A DNA stretch of 64,000 bases. It comes from Pseudomonas sp. Z8(2022). GTDB lineage: Bacteria > Pseudomonadota > Gammaproteobacteria > Pseudomonadales > Pseudomonadaceae. A model generated the notes under the pieces. It did not search any database and was not told the origin of the DNA. It saw only the letters and a program-made list of their open reading frames with translations. Positions 41,905 to 51,347 of this stretch are shown here, piece by piece. The translations under genes were made by a program, and so were the position numbers. The DNA lies in the NCBI RefSeq assembly GCF_025837155.1, contig NZ_CP107549.1:558001-622000 (forward strand), given 5' to 3'. Within the stretch, counting starts at the first letter, position 1; each line of letters opens with the position of its first letter.

Positions 41905-43359
41905 ATGCAACTCAACGATCCCGATCTGCTGCGCCACCAGGCCTATATCGACGGCCAGTGGTGCGATGCACCCGACGGCAGCGTCACTGAAATATTGAAC
42001 CCGGCCAACGGCGAGTCCCTGGGCCATGTGCCGAACCTGGGCGCGGACGAAACCCGCCGCGCCATCGAGGCCGCCCAGGCCGCACAGCCGGCCTGGCGCG
42101 CGCTGACCGCCAAGGAGCGTGCGGCGCGCCTGCGTACCTGGTACGAGCTGATGCTCGCCAACCAGGAGGACCTGGCGCAGATCATGACCGCCGAACAGGG
42201 CAAGCCACTGCCCGAGGCCCGCGGCGAAGTGCTCTACGCCGCCTCCTTCATCGAGTGGTTCGCCGAGGAAGCCAAGCGCGTCTACGGCGATACCATTCCC
42301 GGCCACCAGGCCGACAAGCGCCTGATCGTGACCAAGGAGCCCGTTGGCGTGACGGCGGCGATCACCCCGTGGAACTTCCCCGCGGCGATGATCACCCGCA
42401 AGGCCGGCCCGGCCCTGGCTGCCGGCTGCGCCATGGTCCTCAAGCCGGCGCCGCAGACTCCGTTCAGCGCCCTGGCGCTGGCGGTGCTGGCCGAACGTGC
42501 CGGCATTCCGGCCGGGCTGTTCAGCGTGCTGCCGGCCGATGCCGAGCGCTCTCGTGAGGTGGGCGCCGAGCTGTGCGCCAACCCCATCGTGCGCAAGCTG
42601 TCGTTCACCGGCTCCACCGGCGTCGGCATCAAGCTGATGGAGCAGTGCGCGCCAACCCTGAAGAAGCTGTCCCTGGAGCTGGGCGGCAACGCGCCGTTCA
42701 TCGTCTTCGATGACGCCGATCTGGATGCGGCGGTCGAGGGCGCCATGGTCGCCAAATACCGTAATGCCGGGCAGACCTGCGTCTGCGCCAACCGCATCTA
42801 CGTGCAGGATGGCGTGTATGACGCCTTCGCCGAGAAGCTGGCGGCAGCGGTGGCAGGGCTCAAGGTCGGCCACGGCACTGAAGCCGGTGTGACCACCGGC
42901 CCGCTGATCGACGCCAATGCCGTGACCAAGGTGCAGGCACATCTGGCCGATGCACTGGGCAAGGGCGCAAAGGTATTGCAGGGCGGCCAGGCGCTGGGCG
43001 GCAATTTCTTCGCGCCCACCGTACTGGTCGATGTGACGCCGGACATGCGGGTCGCCCGTGAGGAAACCTTTGGCCCGCTGGCGCCGCTGTTCCGTTTCAG
43101 CAACGAGGCCGAGGTGATCCGCCAGGCCAACGACACCGAGTTCGGTCTGGCCGGCTACTTCTACACCCGTGACCTGGGCCGTGCCTTCCGGGTCGGCGAG
43201 GCGCTGGAGTACGGCATGGTCGGTATCAACACCGGGCTGATCTCCAACGAAGTGGCGCCGTTCGGCGGCATCAAGGCCTCCGGCCTGGGCCGTGAAGGCT
43301 CCAAGTACGGGCTGGATGAGTATCTGGAGATCAAATATCTCTGTCTTGGCGGCATCTGA
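41905..43359 (+). CDS. NAD(P)-dependent succinate-semialdehyde-type dehydrogenase (GabD-like)
   Basis: The 484-residue aldehyde dehydrogenase has the catalytic Glu258 (LELGG) and Cys292 (GQTC), plus the cofactor loop FTGSTGVG (about 234-241) and TPWNFP. Length and close similarity to GabD suggest succinate or glutarate semialdehyde as substrate. Cys294 follows the catalytic Cys by one residue (TCVC), the arrangement that in human SSADH forms a redox-switch disulfide. It probably belongs to the sigma54-controlled unit with the alcohol dehydrogenase and permease. A general gabD paralogue next to gabT is likely elsewhere in the genome. Confidence 0.85.
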   Translation: MQLNDPDLLRHQAYIDGQWCDAPDGSVTEILNPANGESLGHVPNLGADETRRAIEAAQAAQPAWRALTAKERAARLRTWYELMLANQEDLAQIMTAEQGKPLPEARGEVLYAASFIEWFAEEAKRVYGDTIPGHQADKRLIVTKEPVGVTAAITPWNFPAAMITRKAGPALAAGCAMVLKPAPQTPFSALALAVLAERAGIPAGLFSVLPADAERSREVGAELCANPIVRKLSFTGSTGVGIKLMEQCAPTLKKLSLELGGNAPFIVFDDADLDAAVEGAMVAKYRNAGQTCVCANRIYVQDGVYDAFAEKLAAAVAGLKVGHGTEAGVTTGPLIDANAVTKVQAHLADALGKGAKVLQGGQALGGNFFAPTVLVDVTPDMRVAREETFGPLAPLFRFSNEAEVIRQANDTEFGLAGYFYTRDLGRAFRVGEALEYGMVGINTGLISNEVAPFGGIKASGLGREGSKYGLDEYLEIKYLCLGGI

Positions 43360-43370
43360 GGCATTTGCGC

Positions 43371-43390
43371 GCGCCGCCGTCAGGCGGCGC
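43371..43390 (+). terminator. Hairpin after the aldehyde dehydrogenase
   Basis: An 8-bp perfect GC stem (GCGCCGCC / GGCGGCGC, loop GTCA) lies 11 bp after the stop codon and before rpe. It lacks a T run, but its place suits the end of the accessory operon. Confidence 0.55.
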
Positions 43391-43453
43391 TGCGAGATGG
43401 TCGTCTAGCCGCTACAATGCGCGCCACCGTGATCAAGCACTCAGAGGTGCGCC

Positions 43454-44128
43454 ATGCAACCCTTCGCCATCGCCCCGTCGATCCTTTCCGCCGACTTCGC
43501 CCGTCTGGGTGAGGAAGTGGACAACGTACTCGCCGCCGGGGCGGACATCGTGCATTTCGATGTCATGGACAACCACTATGTGCCCAATCTGACCATCGGC
43601 CCGATGGTCTGCGCGGCGCTGCGCAAGTACGGCATCACCGCGCCCATCGACGCGCACCTGATGGTCAAGCCGGTGGATCGCATCATCGGTGACTTCATCG
43701 AGGCCGGTGCCTCGTACATCACCTTTCATCCGGAAGCGTCCGAGCACATCGACCGCTCGCTGCAGCTGATCAAGAGCGGCGGCGCCAAGGCCGGTCTGGT
43801 GTTCAACCCGGCTACCCCGCTGGACGTGCTCAAGTACGTGATGGATAAGGTCGACATGGTCCTGCTGATGAGCGTCAACCCCGGTTTCGGCGGGCAGAAG
43901 TTCATCCCCGGCACCCTCGACAAGCTGCGCGAAGCGCGTGCGCTGATCGATGCCAGCGGTCGCGAAATCCGCCTGGAGATCGACGGCGGCGTCAACGTGC
44001 AGAACATCCGCCAGATCGCCGAGGCGGGCGCCGACACTTTCGTCGCCGGCTCGGCCATCTTCAACCAGCCGGACTACAAGGCCGTGATCGATGCCATGCG
44101 CGCCGAACTGGCCCAGGTGCGTGGATGA
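43454..44128 (+). CDS. rpe: Ribulose-phosphate 3-epimerase Rpe
   Basis: The 224-residue TIM-barrel enzyme interconverts ribulose-5-phosphate and xylulose-5-phosphate in the pentose phosphate pathway. [14 protein letters not shown] at the N terminus, [12 protein letters not shown] (metal His/Asp) and the phosphate loop GSAIF near the C terminus are diagnostic. It overlaps gph by 4 bp (ATGA), the usual rpe-gph arrangement ahead of trpE. Confidence 0.97.
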   Translation: MQPFAIAPSILSADFARLGEEVDNVLAAGADIVHFDVMDNHYVPNLTIGPMVCAALRKYGITAPIDAHLMVKPVDRIIGDFIEAGASYITFHPEASEHIDRSLQLIKSGGAKAGLVFNPATPLDVLKYVMDKVDMVLLMSVNPGFGGQKFIPGTLDKLREARALIDASGREIRLEIDGGVNVQNIRQIAEAGADTFVAGSAIFNQPDYKAVIDAMRAELAQVRG

Positions 44129-44805
44129 AGCCGCTGCGCGCGCTGTGCGCCGGTGAGCTGCCGCGCCTGGTGATGTTCGATCTGGACGGCACGCTGATCG
44201 ACTCGGTGCCGGACCTGGCCGCAGCGGTGGACCGCATGCTGGTCGAGCTGGGGCGCGCTCCGGCGGGTGTGGAGCAGGTTCGCCAGTGGGTCGGCAACGG
44301 CGCCCGCGTGCTGGTTCGGCGTGCTCTTGCTGGCGCTCTGGATCATTCGGCGGTAGGCGAGAGCGAAACAGAGGAAGCGCTGGCGCGCTTTCTCGATATC
44401 TATGCCGACTGTCACGAGCTGACGGCGCTCTACCCGGGTGTGCACGAGCTGCTCGAAGCCCTGAGCACAGCGGCGGTGGAGCTGGCGGTGGTGACCAACA
44501 AGCCGGAGCGTTTCGTTGCTCCTTTGCTGGAGCAGGTCGGCCTCGGCGGCTACTTCCGCTGGATCATCGGCGGTGACACCCTGCCGCAGCAAAAGCCCGA
44601 CCCCGCTGCGTTGCTGCAGATCATGCGCCTGGCGGGCGTCGAGGCGACGCAATCGCTGTTTATCGGTGATTCGCGCAACGACGTATTGGCCGCTCACGCC
44701 GCAGGCGTGCCCTGTGTCGCGGTCAGCTACGGTTATAACCACGGCCGACCGATCGCCGAAGAAAAACCGAGCCTGGTGGTGGATAACCTCGCCGAACTAC
44801 TCTGA
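44125..44805 (+). CDS. gph: Phosphoglycolate phosphatase Gph (HAD family)
   Basis: The 226-residue HAD hydrolase removes phosphate from 2-phosphoglycolate formed during DNA repair. Motif [11 protein letters not shown] (about 18-27), motif II VTNKPE and motif IV GDSRND (about 184-189) are intact. It overlaps rpe. A terminator-like hairpin follows at 44820-44845, before the trp leader region. Confidence 0.95.
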   Translation: MKPLRALCAGELPRLVMFDLDGTLIDSVPDLAAAVDRMLVELGRAPAGVEQVRQWVGNGARVLVRRALAGALDHSAVGESETEEALARFLDIYADCHELTALYPGVHELLEALSTAAVELAVVTNKPERFVAPLLEQVGLGGYFRWIIGGDTLPQQKPDPAALLQIMRLAGVEATQSLFIGDSRNDVLAAHAAGVPCVAVSYGYNHGRPIAEEKPSLVVDNLAELL

Positions 44806-44819
44806 TGGTTGCTTAGGCC

Positions 44820-44851
44820 GAGCGGCTGCGCTACCGTGGCCGCTCTCCTTT
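44820..44851 (+). terminator. Terminator-like hairpin after gph
   Basis: GAGCGGC (44820-44826) pairs with GCCGCTC (44839-44845) and is followed by TCCTTTTA. It should end rpe-gph transcripts and isolate the trp operon. Confidence 0.7.
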
Positions 44852-44899
44852 TACCCCGCCTGTCGAGATCGCACCGTGGTGGTTAGCTGCAAACTCTGG

Positions 44900-44944
44900 A
44901 TGAAGGTCATCAAGGCTCTGGCCCGTTGGCGCTGGCGCGCCTGA
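44900..44944 (+). CDS. trpL: Probable trp leader peptide (trpL)
   Basis: An open frame of 14 codons, MKVIKALARWRWRA, ends 66 bp before the trpE start. It contains two Trp codons spaced by one codon near its end, as expected for an attenuator leader. A longer form from GTG 44876 or 44879 adds VVVSCKLW, with a third Trp. Attenuation of trpE is known in Pseudomonas putida. No good Shine-Dalgarno is visible before ATG 44900, and I could not resolve competing hairpins convincingly; a GC-rich palindrome (GCCGCGCGCGGC, in 44953-44975) followed by short T runs may be the terminator arm. Confidence 0.7.
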   Translation: MKVIKALARWRWRA

Positions 44945-45010
44945 TTTCGTCCTGCCGCCGCGCGCGGCCCGTTTGCACCCGACCGTTTTCCCCGAGCCAT
45001 GAGGCTGATC

Positions 45011-46501
45011 ATGACCCATGAAGAATTCCTGCGTTTAGCCGCCGAAGGCTACAACCGCATCCCGCTGGCCTGCGAAACCCTGGTGGATTTCGACACGCCG
45101 CTGTCCATCTACCTGAAACTGGCCGACGCGCCCAACTCCTACCTGCTCGAATCGGTGCAGGGCGGCGAGAAGTGGGGTCGTTATTCGATCATCGGCCTGC
45201 CGGCGCGTACCGTGCTGCGCGTTCATGGCCATGATGTCGTGGTCAGCACCGACGGCGTCGAGGTCGAGCGTCACCAGTGTGCCGACCCGCTGGAGTTCGT
45301 CGAGCAGTTCAAGGCGCGCTACAAGGTGCCGACCATCGCCGGCCTGCCGCGCTTCAACGGTGGTCTGGTGGGCTACTTCGGCTATGACAGCGTGCGTTAC
45401 GTCGAGCCCAAGCTGGCAGCGGGCGTCAACCCCGACGCGCTGGGTACGCCGGACATCCTGCTGATGGTTTCCGACGCCGTGGTGGTATTCGACAACCTGG
45501 CCGGCAAGATGCACGGCATCGTGCTGGTCGATCCGGCCGAGGCCGATGCCTTCGAGCAGGGCCATGCGCGCCTGCGCGAGATCCTGCACAAGCTGCGTCA
45601 GCCGATCACTCCGCGCCTGGGGGTGGACCTTTCCGCGCCGCTGGGCGAGGAGCCGGCATTCCGTTCCAGCTACAGCCAGGACGATTACGAAGCAGCAGTC
45701 CGTTCGATCAAGGAATACATCCTGGCCGGCGACTGCATGCAGGTGGTGATCTCCCAGCGCATGTCGATCCCGTTCAAGGCCGCGCCGATCGATCTGTACC
45801 GCGCGCTGCGCTGCATCAACCCGACGCCGTACATGTACTTCTTCAACTTCGGTGACTTCCATGTGGTCGGCAGCTCGCCCGAGGTGCTGGTGCGTGTCGA
45901 GGACGGCCTGGTTACCGTGCGCCCGATCGCCGGTACGCGCCCGCGCGGCGCCAGCGAGGAAGCGGACAAGGCACTGGAAGAGGATCTGCTGTCCGACGCC
46001 AAGGAAATCGCCGAACACCTGATGCTCATCGACCTGGGGCGCAACGACACCGGTCGCGTGTCGCAGGTCGGCTCGGTGAGGCTGACCGAGAAGATGGTCA
46101 TCGAACGCTATTCCAACGTCATGCACATCGTTTCCAACGTCACCGGCCAGCTCAAACCCGAACTGTCGGCGATGGACGCGCTGCGTGCCATCCTGCCGGC
46201 CGGCACCCTGTCCGGGGCGCCGAAGATCCGCGCCATGGAGATCATCGACGAGCTCGAACCGGTCAAGCGCGGTGTCTACGGCGGCGCGGTCGGCTACTAC
46301 GCCTGGAACGGCAACATGGATACCGCCATCGCCATCCGTACCGCTGTGATCAAGGACGGCGAGCTGCACGTGCAGGCCGGCGCCGGGATCGTCGCCGACT
46401 CGGTGCCCGCGCTGGAGTGGGAGGAAACCCTGAACAAGCGCCGCGCCATGTTCCGCGCCGTCGCACTTGCCGAACAGACCGCCGTCCAGGACCAGGAATA
46501 A
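45011..46501 (+). CDS. trpE: Anthranilate synthase component I TrpE
   Basis: The 496-residue product converts chorismate to anthranilate with ammonia delivered by TrpG. The N-terminal feedback pocket LLES is at about 39-42. The catalytic C-terminal domain contains [14 protein letters not shown] and [14 protein letters not shown] [12 protein letters not shown] 45011 is preferred over 44999 because GAGG lies 6 nt upstream. Here it is only 13 bp from trpG, unlike PAO1 where a pyocin cluster separates them. Confidence 0.96.
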   Translation: MTHEEFLRLAAEGYNRIPLACETLVDFDTPLSIYLKLADAPNSYLLESVQGGEKWGRYSIIGLPARTVLRVHGHDVVVSTDGVEVERHQCADPLEFVEQFKARYKVPTIAGLPRFNGGLVGYFGYDSVRYVEPKLAAGVNPDALGTPDILLMVSDAVVVFDNLAGKMHGIVLVDPAEADAFEQGHARLREILHKLRQPITPRLGVDLSAPLGEEPAFRSSYSQDDYEAAVRSIKEYILAGDCMQVVISQRMSIPFKAAPIDLYRALRCINPTPYMYFFNFGDFHVVGSSPEVLVRVEDGLVTVRPIAGTRPRGASEEADKALEEDLLSDAKEIAEHLMLIDLGRNDTGRVSQVGSVRLTEKMVIERYSNVMHIVSNVTGQLKPELSAMDALRAILPAGTLSGAPKIRAMEIIDELEPVKRGVYGGAVGYYAWNGNMDTAIAIRTAVIKDGELHVQAGAGIVADSVPALEWEETLNKRRAMFRAVALAEQTAVQDQE

Positions 46502-46514
46502 GAGGAGCCGTACC

Positions 46515-47107
46515 ATGCTTTTGATGATCGACAACTACGACTCCTTTACCTACAACGTGGTGCAGTACCTGGGCGAGTTGGGTGCCGATGTCCATGTGAT
46601 TCGCAACGACGAGCTGAGCATCGCCGAGATCGAGGCGCTCAAGCCCGAGCGCATCGTCGTCTCGCCCGGTCCGTGCACGCCGACCGAGGCGGGTGTATCC
46701 ATCGAGGCCATCCTGCATTTCGCCGGCAAGCTGCCGATTCTCGGCGTCTGTCTCGGCCACCAGAGCATCGGCCAGGCCTACGGCGGCGATGTGGTGCGCG
46801 CGCGCCAGGTGATGCACGGCAAGACCAGCCCGGTGTTCCACGAGGACAAGGGCGTGTTCGCCGGCCTCAACAACCCGCTCACCGTGACCCGCTATCATTC
46901 CCTGGTGGTCAAGCGCGAAACCCTGCCGGACTGCCTGGAAATCACTGCCTGGACCCAGCATGAAGACGGCTCGGTCGACGAGATCATGGGGCTGCGCCAC
47001 AAGACCCTGAACATCGAGGGGGTGCAGTTCCACCCCGAGTCGATCCTCACCGAGCAGGGCCACGAACTTTTCGCCAACTTCCTCAAGCAGACCGGAGGCG
47101 TGCGCGC

Positions 47108-47111
<4 letters not shown>
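46515..47111 (+). CDS. trpG: Anthranilate synthase component II TrpG (glutamine amidotransferase)
   Basis: The 198-residue class I amidotransferase supplies ammonia to TrpE. The triad is visible: Cys in [10 protein letters not shown] (about 79) and His and Glu in FHPES (about 172-174). It starts 13 bp after trpE with GAGGAG between, and overlaps trpD by ATGA. In pseudomonads this gene may also support p-aminobenzoate synthesis. Confidence 0.96.
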
Positions 47112-48150
<1,039 letters not shown>

Positions 48151-48154
<4 letters not shown>

Positions 48155-48990
48155 GCGTGCCAACCGTGCTGGAGAAGATCGTCGCCCGTAAGTTCGAGGA
48201 AGTGGCGGCGCGTCGTGCCCAGGTCAGCCTCGCCGAACTCGAGGCCGCTGCGCGCAGTGCCGATGCGCCGCGAGGCTTCGCCCGTGCGCTGCTGGAACAG
48301 GCGGCGCGCAAGCGGCCGGCGGTGATTGCCGAGATCAAGAAGGCCTCGCCGAGCAAGGGCGTGCTGCGTGCCGACTTCGTGCCTGCCGAAATCGCGCGCA
48401 GCTACGAGGCCGGTGGCGCCACCTGTCTGTCGGTGCTGACCGATATCGATTTCTTCCAGGGCGCCGACCAGTATCTGCAGCAGGCCCGCGCGGCCTGTTC
48501 GTTGCCGGTGATCCGCAAGGATTTCATGGTCGACCCCTACCAGATCGTCGAAGCCCGTGCGCTGGGCGCCGACTGCGTGCTGCTGATCGTCTCCTGCCTG
48601 GATGACGCGCGCATGGTCGAACTGGCTTCCGTGGCCAGGGATGTCGGCCTCGATGTGCTGGTCGAGGTGCACGACGGCGAGGAGCTGGAGCGTGCGCTGA
48701 ATACCCTGGATACGCCACTGGTGGGTATCAACAACCGCAACCTGCACACCTTCGATGTCAGTCTGGAAACCACCCTCGACCTGCTGCCGCGCATTCCCCG
48801 TGATCGCCTGGTGGTGACCGAGAGCGGCATTCTCAACCGCGCCGATGTCGAGCTGATGGAAATCAACGAGGTCTACGCCTTCCTGGTCGGCGAAGCCTTC
48901 ATGCGTGCGGAAAGCCCGGGCAGCGAACTGCAGCGTCTGTTCTTTCCCGAGCGCGGCCGGCCTGCAGCAATCAGCATCGCCCCCGAGTGA
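48151..48990 (+). CDS. trpC: Indole-3-glycerol phosphate synthase TrpC (GTG start)
   Basis: The 279-residue TIM barrel closes CdRP to indole-glycerol phosphate. The catalytic Lys/Glu segments [12 protein letters not shown] (about 56-67) and [11 protein letters not shown] (about 113-123) are present. It is a monofunctional TrpC, without TrpF. GTG 48151 overlaps the trpD stop. A strong bidirectional terminator follows. Confidence 0.97.
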
Positions 48991-48995
48991 CGCCC

Positions 48996-49029
48996 ATGAA
49001 AAAGCCGGCAATCAAGCCGGCTTTTTCAT
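48996..49029. terminator. Bidirectional terminator between trpC and vfr
   Basis: A perfect 14-bp inverted repeat (ATGAAAAAGCCGGC / GCCGGCTTTTTCAT, loop of 6 nt) has A and T tracts on both sides and serves both convergent transcripts. Confidence 0.93.
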
Positions 49030-49038
49030 GGGGTTGGT

Positions 49039-49683
49039 TCAGCGCGTGCCGAAGACCACCATGGTCTTGCCCTTGACGTGGACCAGGCCCTGTTCTTCCA
49101 GGGACTTGAGCACGCGACCGACCATCTCGCGGGAGCAGCCGACGATACGACCGATCTCCTGACGGGTGATCTTGATCTGCATGCCATCCGGGTGGGTCAT
49201 GGCGTCCGGTTGCTTGCACAGGTCGAGCAGGGTGCGTGCGACGCGACCGGTCACGTCGAGGAAGGCCAGATCGCCGACCTTGCGTGTGGTGTTGCGCAGG
49301 CGCTCGGCCATCTGGCTGCCCAGGGCGAAGAGAATGTCCGGGTCCTGCTGGGTCAGCTCGCGGAACTTGGCGTAGCTGATTTCCGCGACCTCGCATTCGG
49401 TCTTGGCGCGAACCCAGGCACTGCGTTCCTTCTCTGCGCCTTCCTTCTCGAACAGACCCATCTCGCCGAAGAAGTCGCCGGAGTTGAGATAGGCAATGAT
49501 CATCTCGCGGCCGTCGTCGTCCTCGATGAGGATAGTGACCGAGCCTTTGACGATGAAGAACAGAGTTTCGCAGCGATCGCCCGCGTAGATGATGGTGCTT
49601 TTGGCGGTGTAGCGTCGGCGGTGACAGTGTGCGAGAAGTTTGTCGAGGTTCTTTATTTTAGGTGTAAGGGTAATAGCAACCAT
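49039..49683 (-). CDS. vfr: cAMP-responsive global regulator Vfr (CRP family)
   Basis: The 214-residue product is the Pseudomonas CRP homologue. The N-terminal cyclic-nucleotide domain contains GEMGLF and RSAWVRA, the cAMP phosphate-binding cassette. The C-terminal winged helix ([27 protein letters not shown], about 169-195) includes the DNA-recognition RE..GR residues. Vfr controls virulence, quorum sensing and type IV pilus genes in P. aeruginosa. It is convergent with trpC and divergent from the OsmC-like gene. Confidence 0.97.
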   Translation of the reverse strand: MVAITLTPKIKNLDKLLAHCHRRRYTAKSTIIYAGDRCETLFFIVKGSVTILIEDDDGREMIIAYLNSGDFFGEMGLFEKEGAEKERSAWVRAKTECEVAEISYAKFRELTQQDPDILFALGSQMAERLRNTTRKVGDLAFLDVTGRVARTLLDLCKQPDAMTHPDGMQIKITRQEIGRIVGCSREMVGRVLKSLEEQGLVHVKGKTMVVFGTR

Positions 49684-49807
49684 GCCCGAGTCCCGAATAT
49701 GAAAAGTGAAGGCCTTTGTCCAACGGCAATTTCTTATTAGTTATCTGGTCAAGTGTGCCAGCAATCCGGCGTCAGCTTAACAGACGCACCATGAGCGGGG
49801 CATTTTT

Positions 49808-49823
49808 TGCGACATGAGTAACA
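49808..49823. promoter_or_regulatory. Candidate Vfr/CRP-binding site
   Basis: TGCGA-CATGAG-TAACA matches TGTGA-N6-TCACA at 8 of 10 core bases and lies in the 234-bp vfr/OsmC divergent region, about 125 bp upstream of vfr. Vfr autoregulation is known in P. aeruginosa. The match is suggestive only. Confidence 0.4.
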
Positions 49824-49917
49824 CAACCTGCGGGAACTTTAGCCCAATTGCCGCGCACCGGACTGTCGTCCGCCTGTGCTAACCTGCCGGACTTTTCCAC
49901 TTTGGGAGCCAATATCG

Positions 49918-50340
49918 ATGAAAGCGCGTGTGCAATGGGCCGGTGAAGCTCTGTTCCTCGGCGAGTCCGGTAGTGGCCATGCCGTGGTCATGGACGGTCC
50001 GCCTGATGCCGGTGGCCGTAACCTCGGTATTCGGCCAATGGAGATGTTGCTGATCGGCCTCGGTGGCTGCAGCAACTTCGATGTGGTCAGCATTCTGCGC
50101 AAGGGCCGCCAGCCGGTGGAAAGCTGTGAAGTGTTCCTTGACGCCGAGCGTGCCGATGAGGAACCCAAGGTGTTCACCAAGATTCATCTGCACTTCGTGG
50201 TCAAGGGGCGTGGGCTGAAAGAGGCTCAGGTCAAGCGGGCAGTGGAACTGTCGGCGGAGAAGTACTGCTCCGCCTCGATCATGCTGGGCCGTGCCGGTGT
50301 CGATATCAGCCACGACTACGAGATCATCGAACTGGGCTGA
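49918..50340 (+). CDS. OsmC family protein (YhfA-like)
   Basis: The 140-residue product has the OsmC/Ohr fold with two conserved cysteines, in GLGGCSNFDV (about 54) and EKYCSAS (about 118), as in thiol-dependent peroxide reductases. The close group is the YhfA/PA0653-type OsmC, whose substrate is not established. ATG 49918 matches the family start (MKARVQWAGEA). In PAO1 speD follows this gene; here coq7 lies directly beyond, convergent. Confidence 0.9.
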   Translation: MKARVQWAGEALFLGESGSGHAVVMDGPPDAGGRNLGIRPMEMLLIGLGGCSNFDVVSILRKGRQPVESCEVFLDAERADEEPKVFTKIHLHFVVKGRGLKEAQVKRAVELSAEKYCSASIMLGRAGVDISHDYEIIELG

Positions 50341-50385
50341 GTTGGCCGGATACAACGAGGGCGCCATTTGGCGCCCTTGTTCGTT

Positions 50386-51033
50386 TCAGATGCGGTAGGT
50401 GCTCCTGGTCATGACCTTCGACAGCAGGGTCATGCCGAACTTCACGGGAGCCGGGAAACGCACGCCGCCTGCTGCCAGGGCGCTGTTGGCGTGCTGCTGC
50501 TCATCGACGCGCATCTGTTCGAGGATGGCGCGGGACTTGGCGTCATGTTCGGGCAGTTGCTCCAGATGCTCATCCAGATGCTTGCATACCTGATCTTCGG
50601 TGGCGGCGACGAACCCCAGGCTGACGCGATCGCTGACCAGCCCGGCAACGGCACCGACACCGAAGGACAAACCGTAGAACAGCGGATTGAGCACGCTCGG
50701 ATGGCTGCCCAGTTCGCGAATGCGCTGTTCGCACCAGGCCAGGTGATCGATTTCCTCATCGGCCGCGTGCTCCATGGCACTGCGTACCTCGGGCAGCCTG
50801 GCGGTCAGCGCCTGCCCCTGATAAAGCGCCTGGGCGCAGACTTCGCCGGTGTGGTTGATGCGCATCAGGCCGGCGACATGGCGCGACTCTTCGCTGCTCA
50901 GCTCCGTTTCCTTTTCCACGATGGCGGGCGAGGGACGAGCCGATGCCCCGCTGAATGGCAGCAGCGTGCGCAGCGCGGCATCGGCTTGCAGCAGCAGGCG
51001 GTCGACGGGGGAATACTGGCGTTCGCTGGCCAT
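50386..51033 (-). CDS. coq7: 2-nonaprenyl-3-methyl-6-methoxy-1,4-benzoquinol hydroxylase Coq7
   Basis: The 215-residue di-iron hydroxylase performs the last ring hydroxylation of ubiquinone synthesis. The di-iron ligands appear in [24 protein letters not shown] (EExxH) and [11 protein letters not shown] (ExxH). Hydrophobic helices in the C-terminal half suggest membrane association. Start and length match the family. Confidence 0.96.
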   Translation of the reverse strand: MASERQYSPVDRLLLQADAALRTLLPFSGASARPSPAIVEKETELSSEESRHVAGLMRINHTGEVCAQALYQGQALTARLPEVRSAMEHAADEEIDHLAWCEQRIRELGSHPSVLNPLFYGLSFGVGAVAGLVSDRVSLGFVAATEDQVCKHLDEHLEQLPEHDAKSRAILEQMRVDEQQHANSALAAGGVRFPAPVKFGMTLLSKVMTRSTYRI

Positions 51034-51338
51034 GAGGCACCTCCAGAGGAAACAACCCGGCTAGTCTACTGCAAAGTCGCCAGATCGTCCGTGGCTCAGA
51101 GGCTGTTCCAACCTCCCGCGAGCTAGGATCGCGCAATACCGATGGCGGCCCCGCAAAAACTGGTGAGGAACGGTCGAAGTCGCGGGCGACTGTACTCTCG
51201 TACATGGGCATTGCTCGCTTCGCTCACCCCTTGGGGGCTGCACTAAAGTGCGTTGGCCGCAAGCGGCTTTCCGTGCCTGTTTTTAACACAGCAGGGCCGA
51301 CGCGCAGCAGACTTTGGGCAGTCTCTCAGGGCAGTCTC
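51034..51338. other. Gene-free stretch, possible dispersed repeat
   Basis: About 305 bp between coq7 and the SUMF1-type gene. I see no convincing gene. Short open frames exist but have no start signals or coding bias. The stretch from about 51085 to 51300, with small palindromes such as CTGTACTCTCGTACATG and GGGGCTGC/CTTGGGGG, resembles sequence I have seen repeated in Pseudomonas intergenic regions, but I cannot confirm that here. The coq7 promoter should lie next to 51034-51080. Confidence 0.5.
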
Positions 51339-51347
51339 TCAGGGCAG
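51316..51347. repeat. 13-bp tandem duplication at the end of the SUMF1-type gene
   Basis: GGGCAGTCTCTCA occurs twice in direct tandem (51316-51328 and 51329-51341) followed by GGGCAG. The second copy contains the stop codon of the minus-strand gene, so the duplication lies just after the coding region and does not change the protein. Confidence 0.85.

Noticed and set aside
44516..44944. 142-codon frame ending in the Trp-rich leader peptide
   Set aside because: The long version runs through gph in another frame; only its last 14-23 codons, downstream of the gph stop, are credible as a leader peptide.
51061..51243. 60-codon minus-strand frame upstream of coq7
   Set aside because: No start signal, skewed composition, and it lies in a stretch that looks like repeat DNA.
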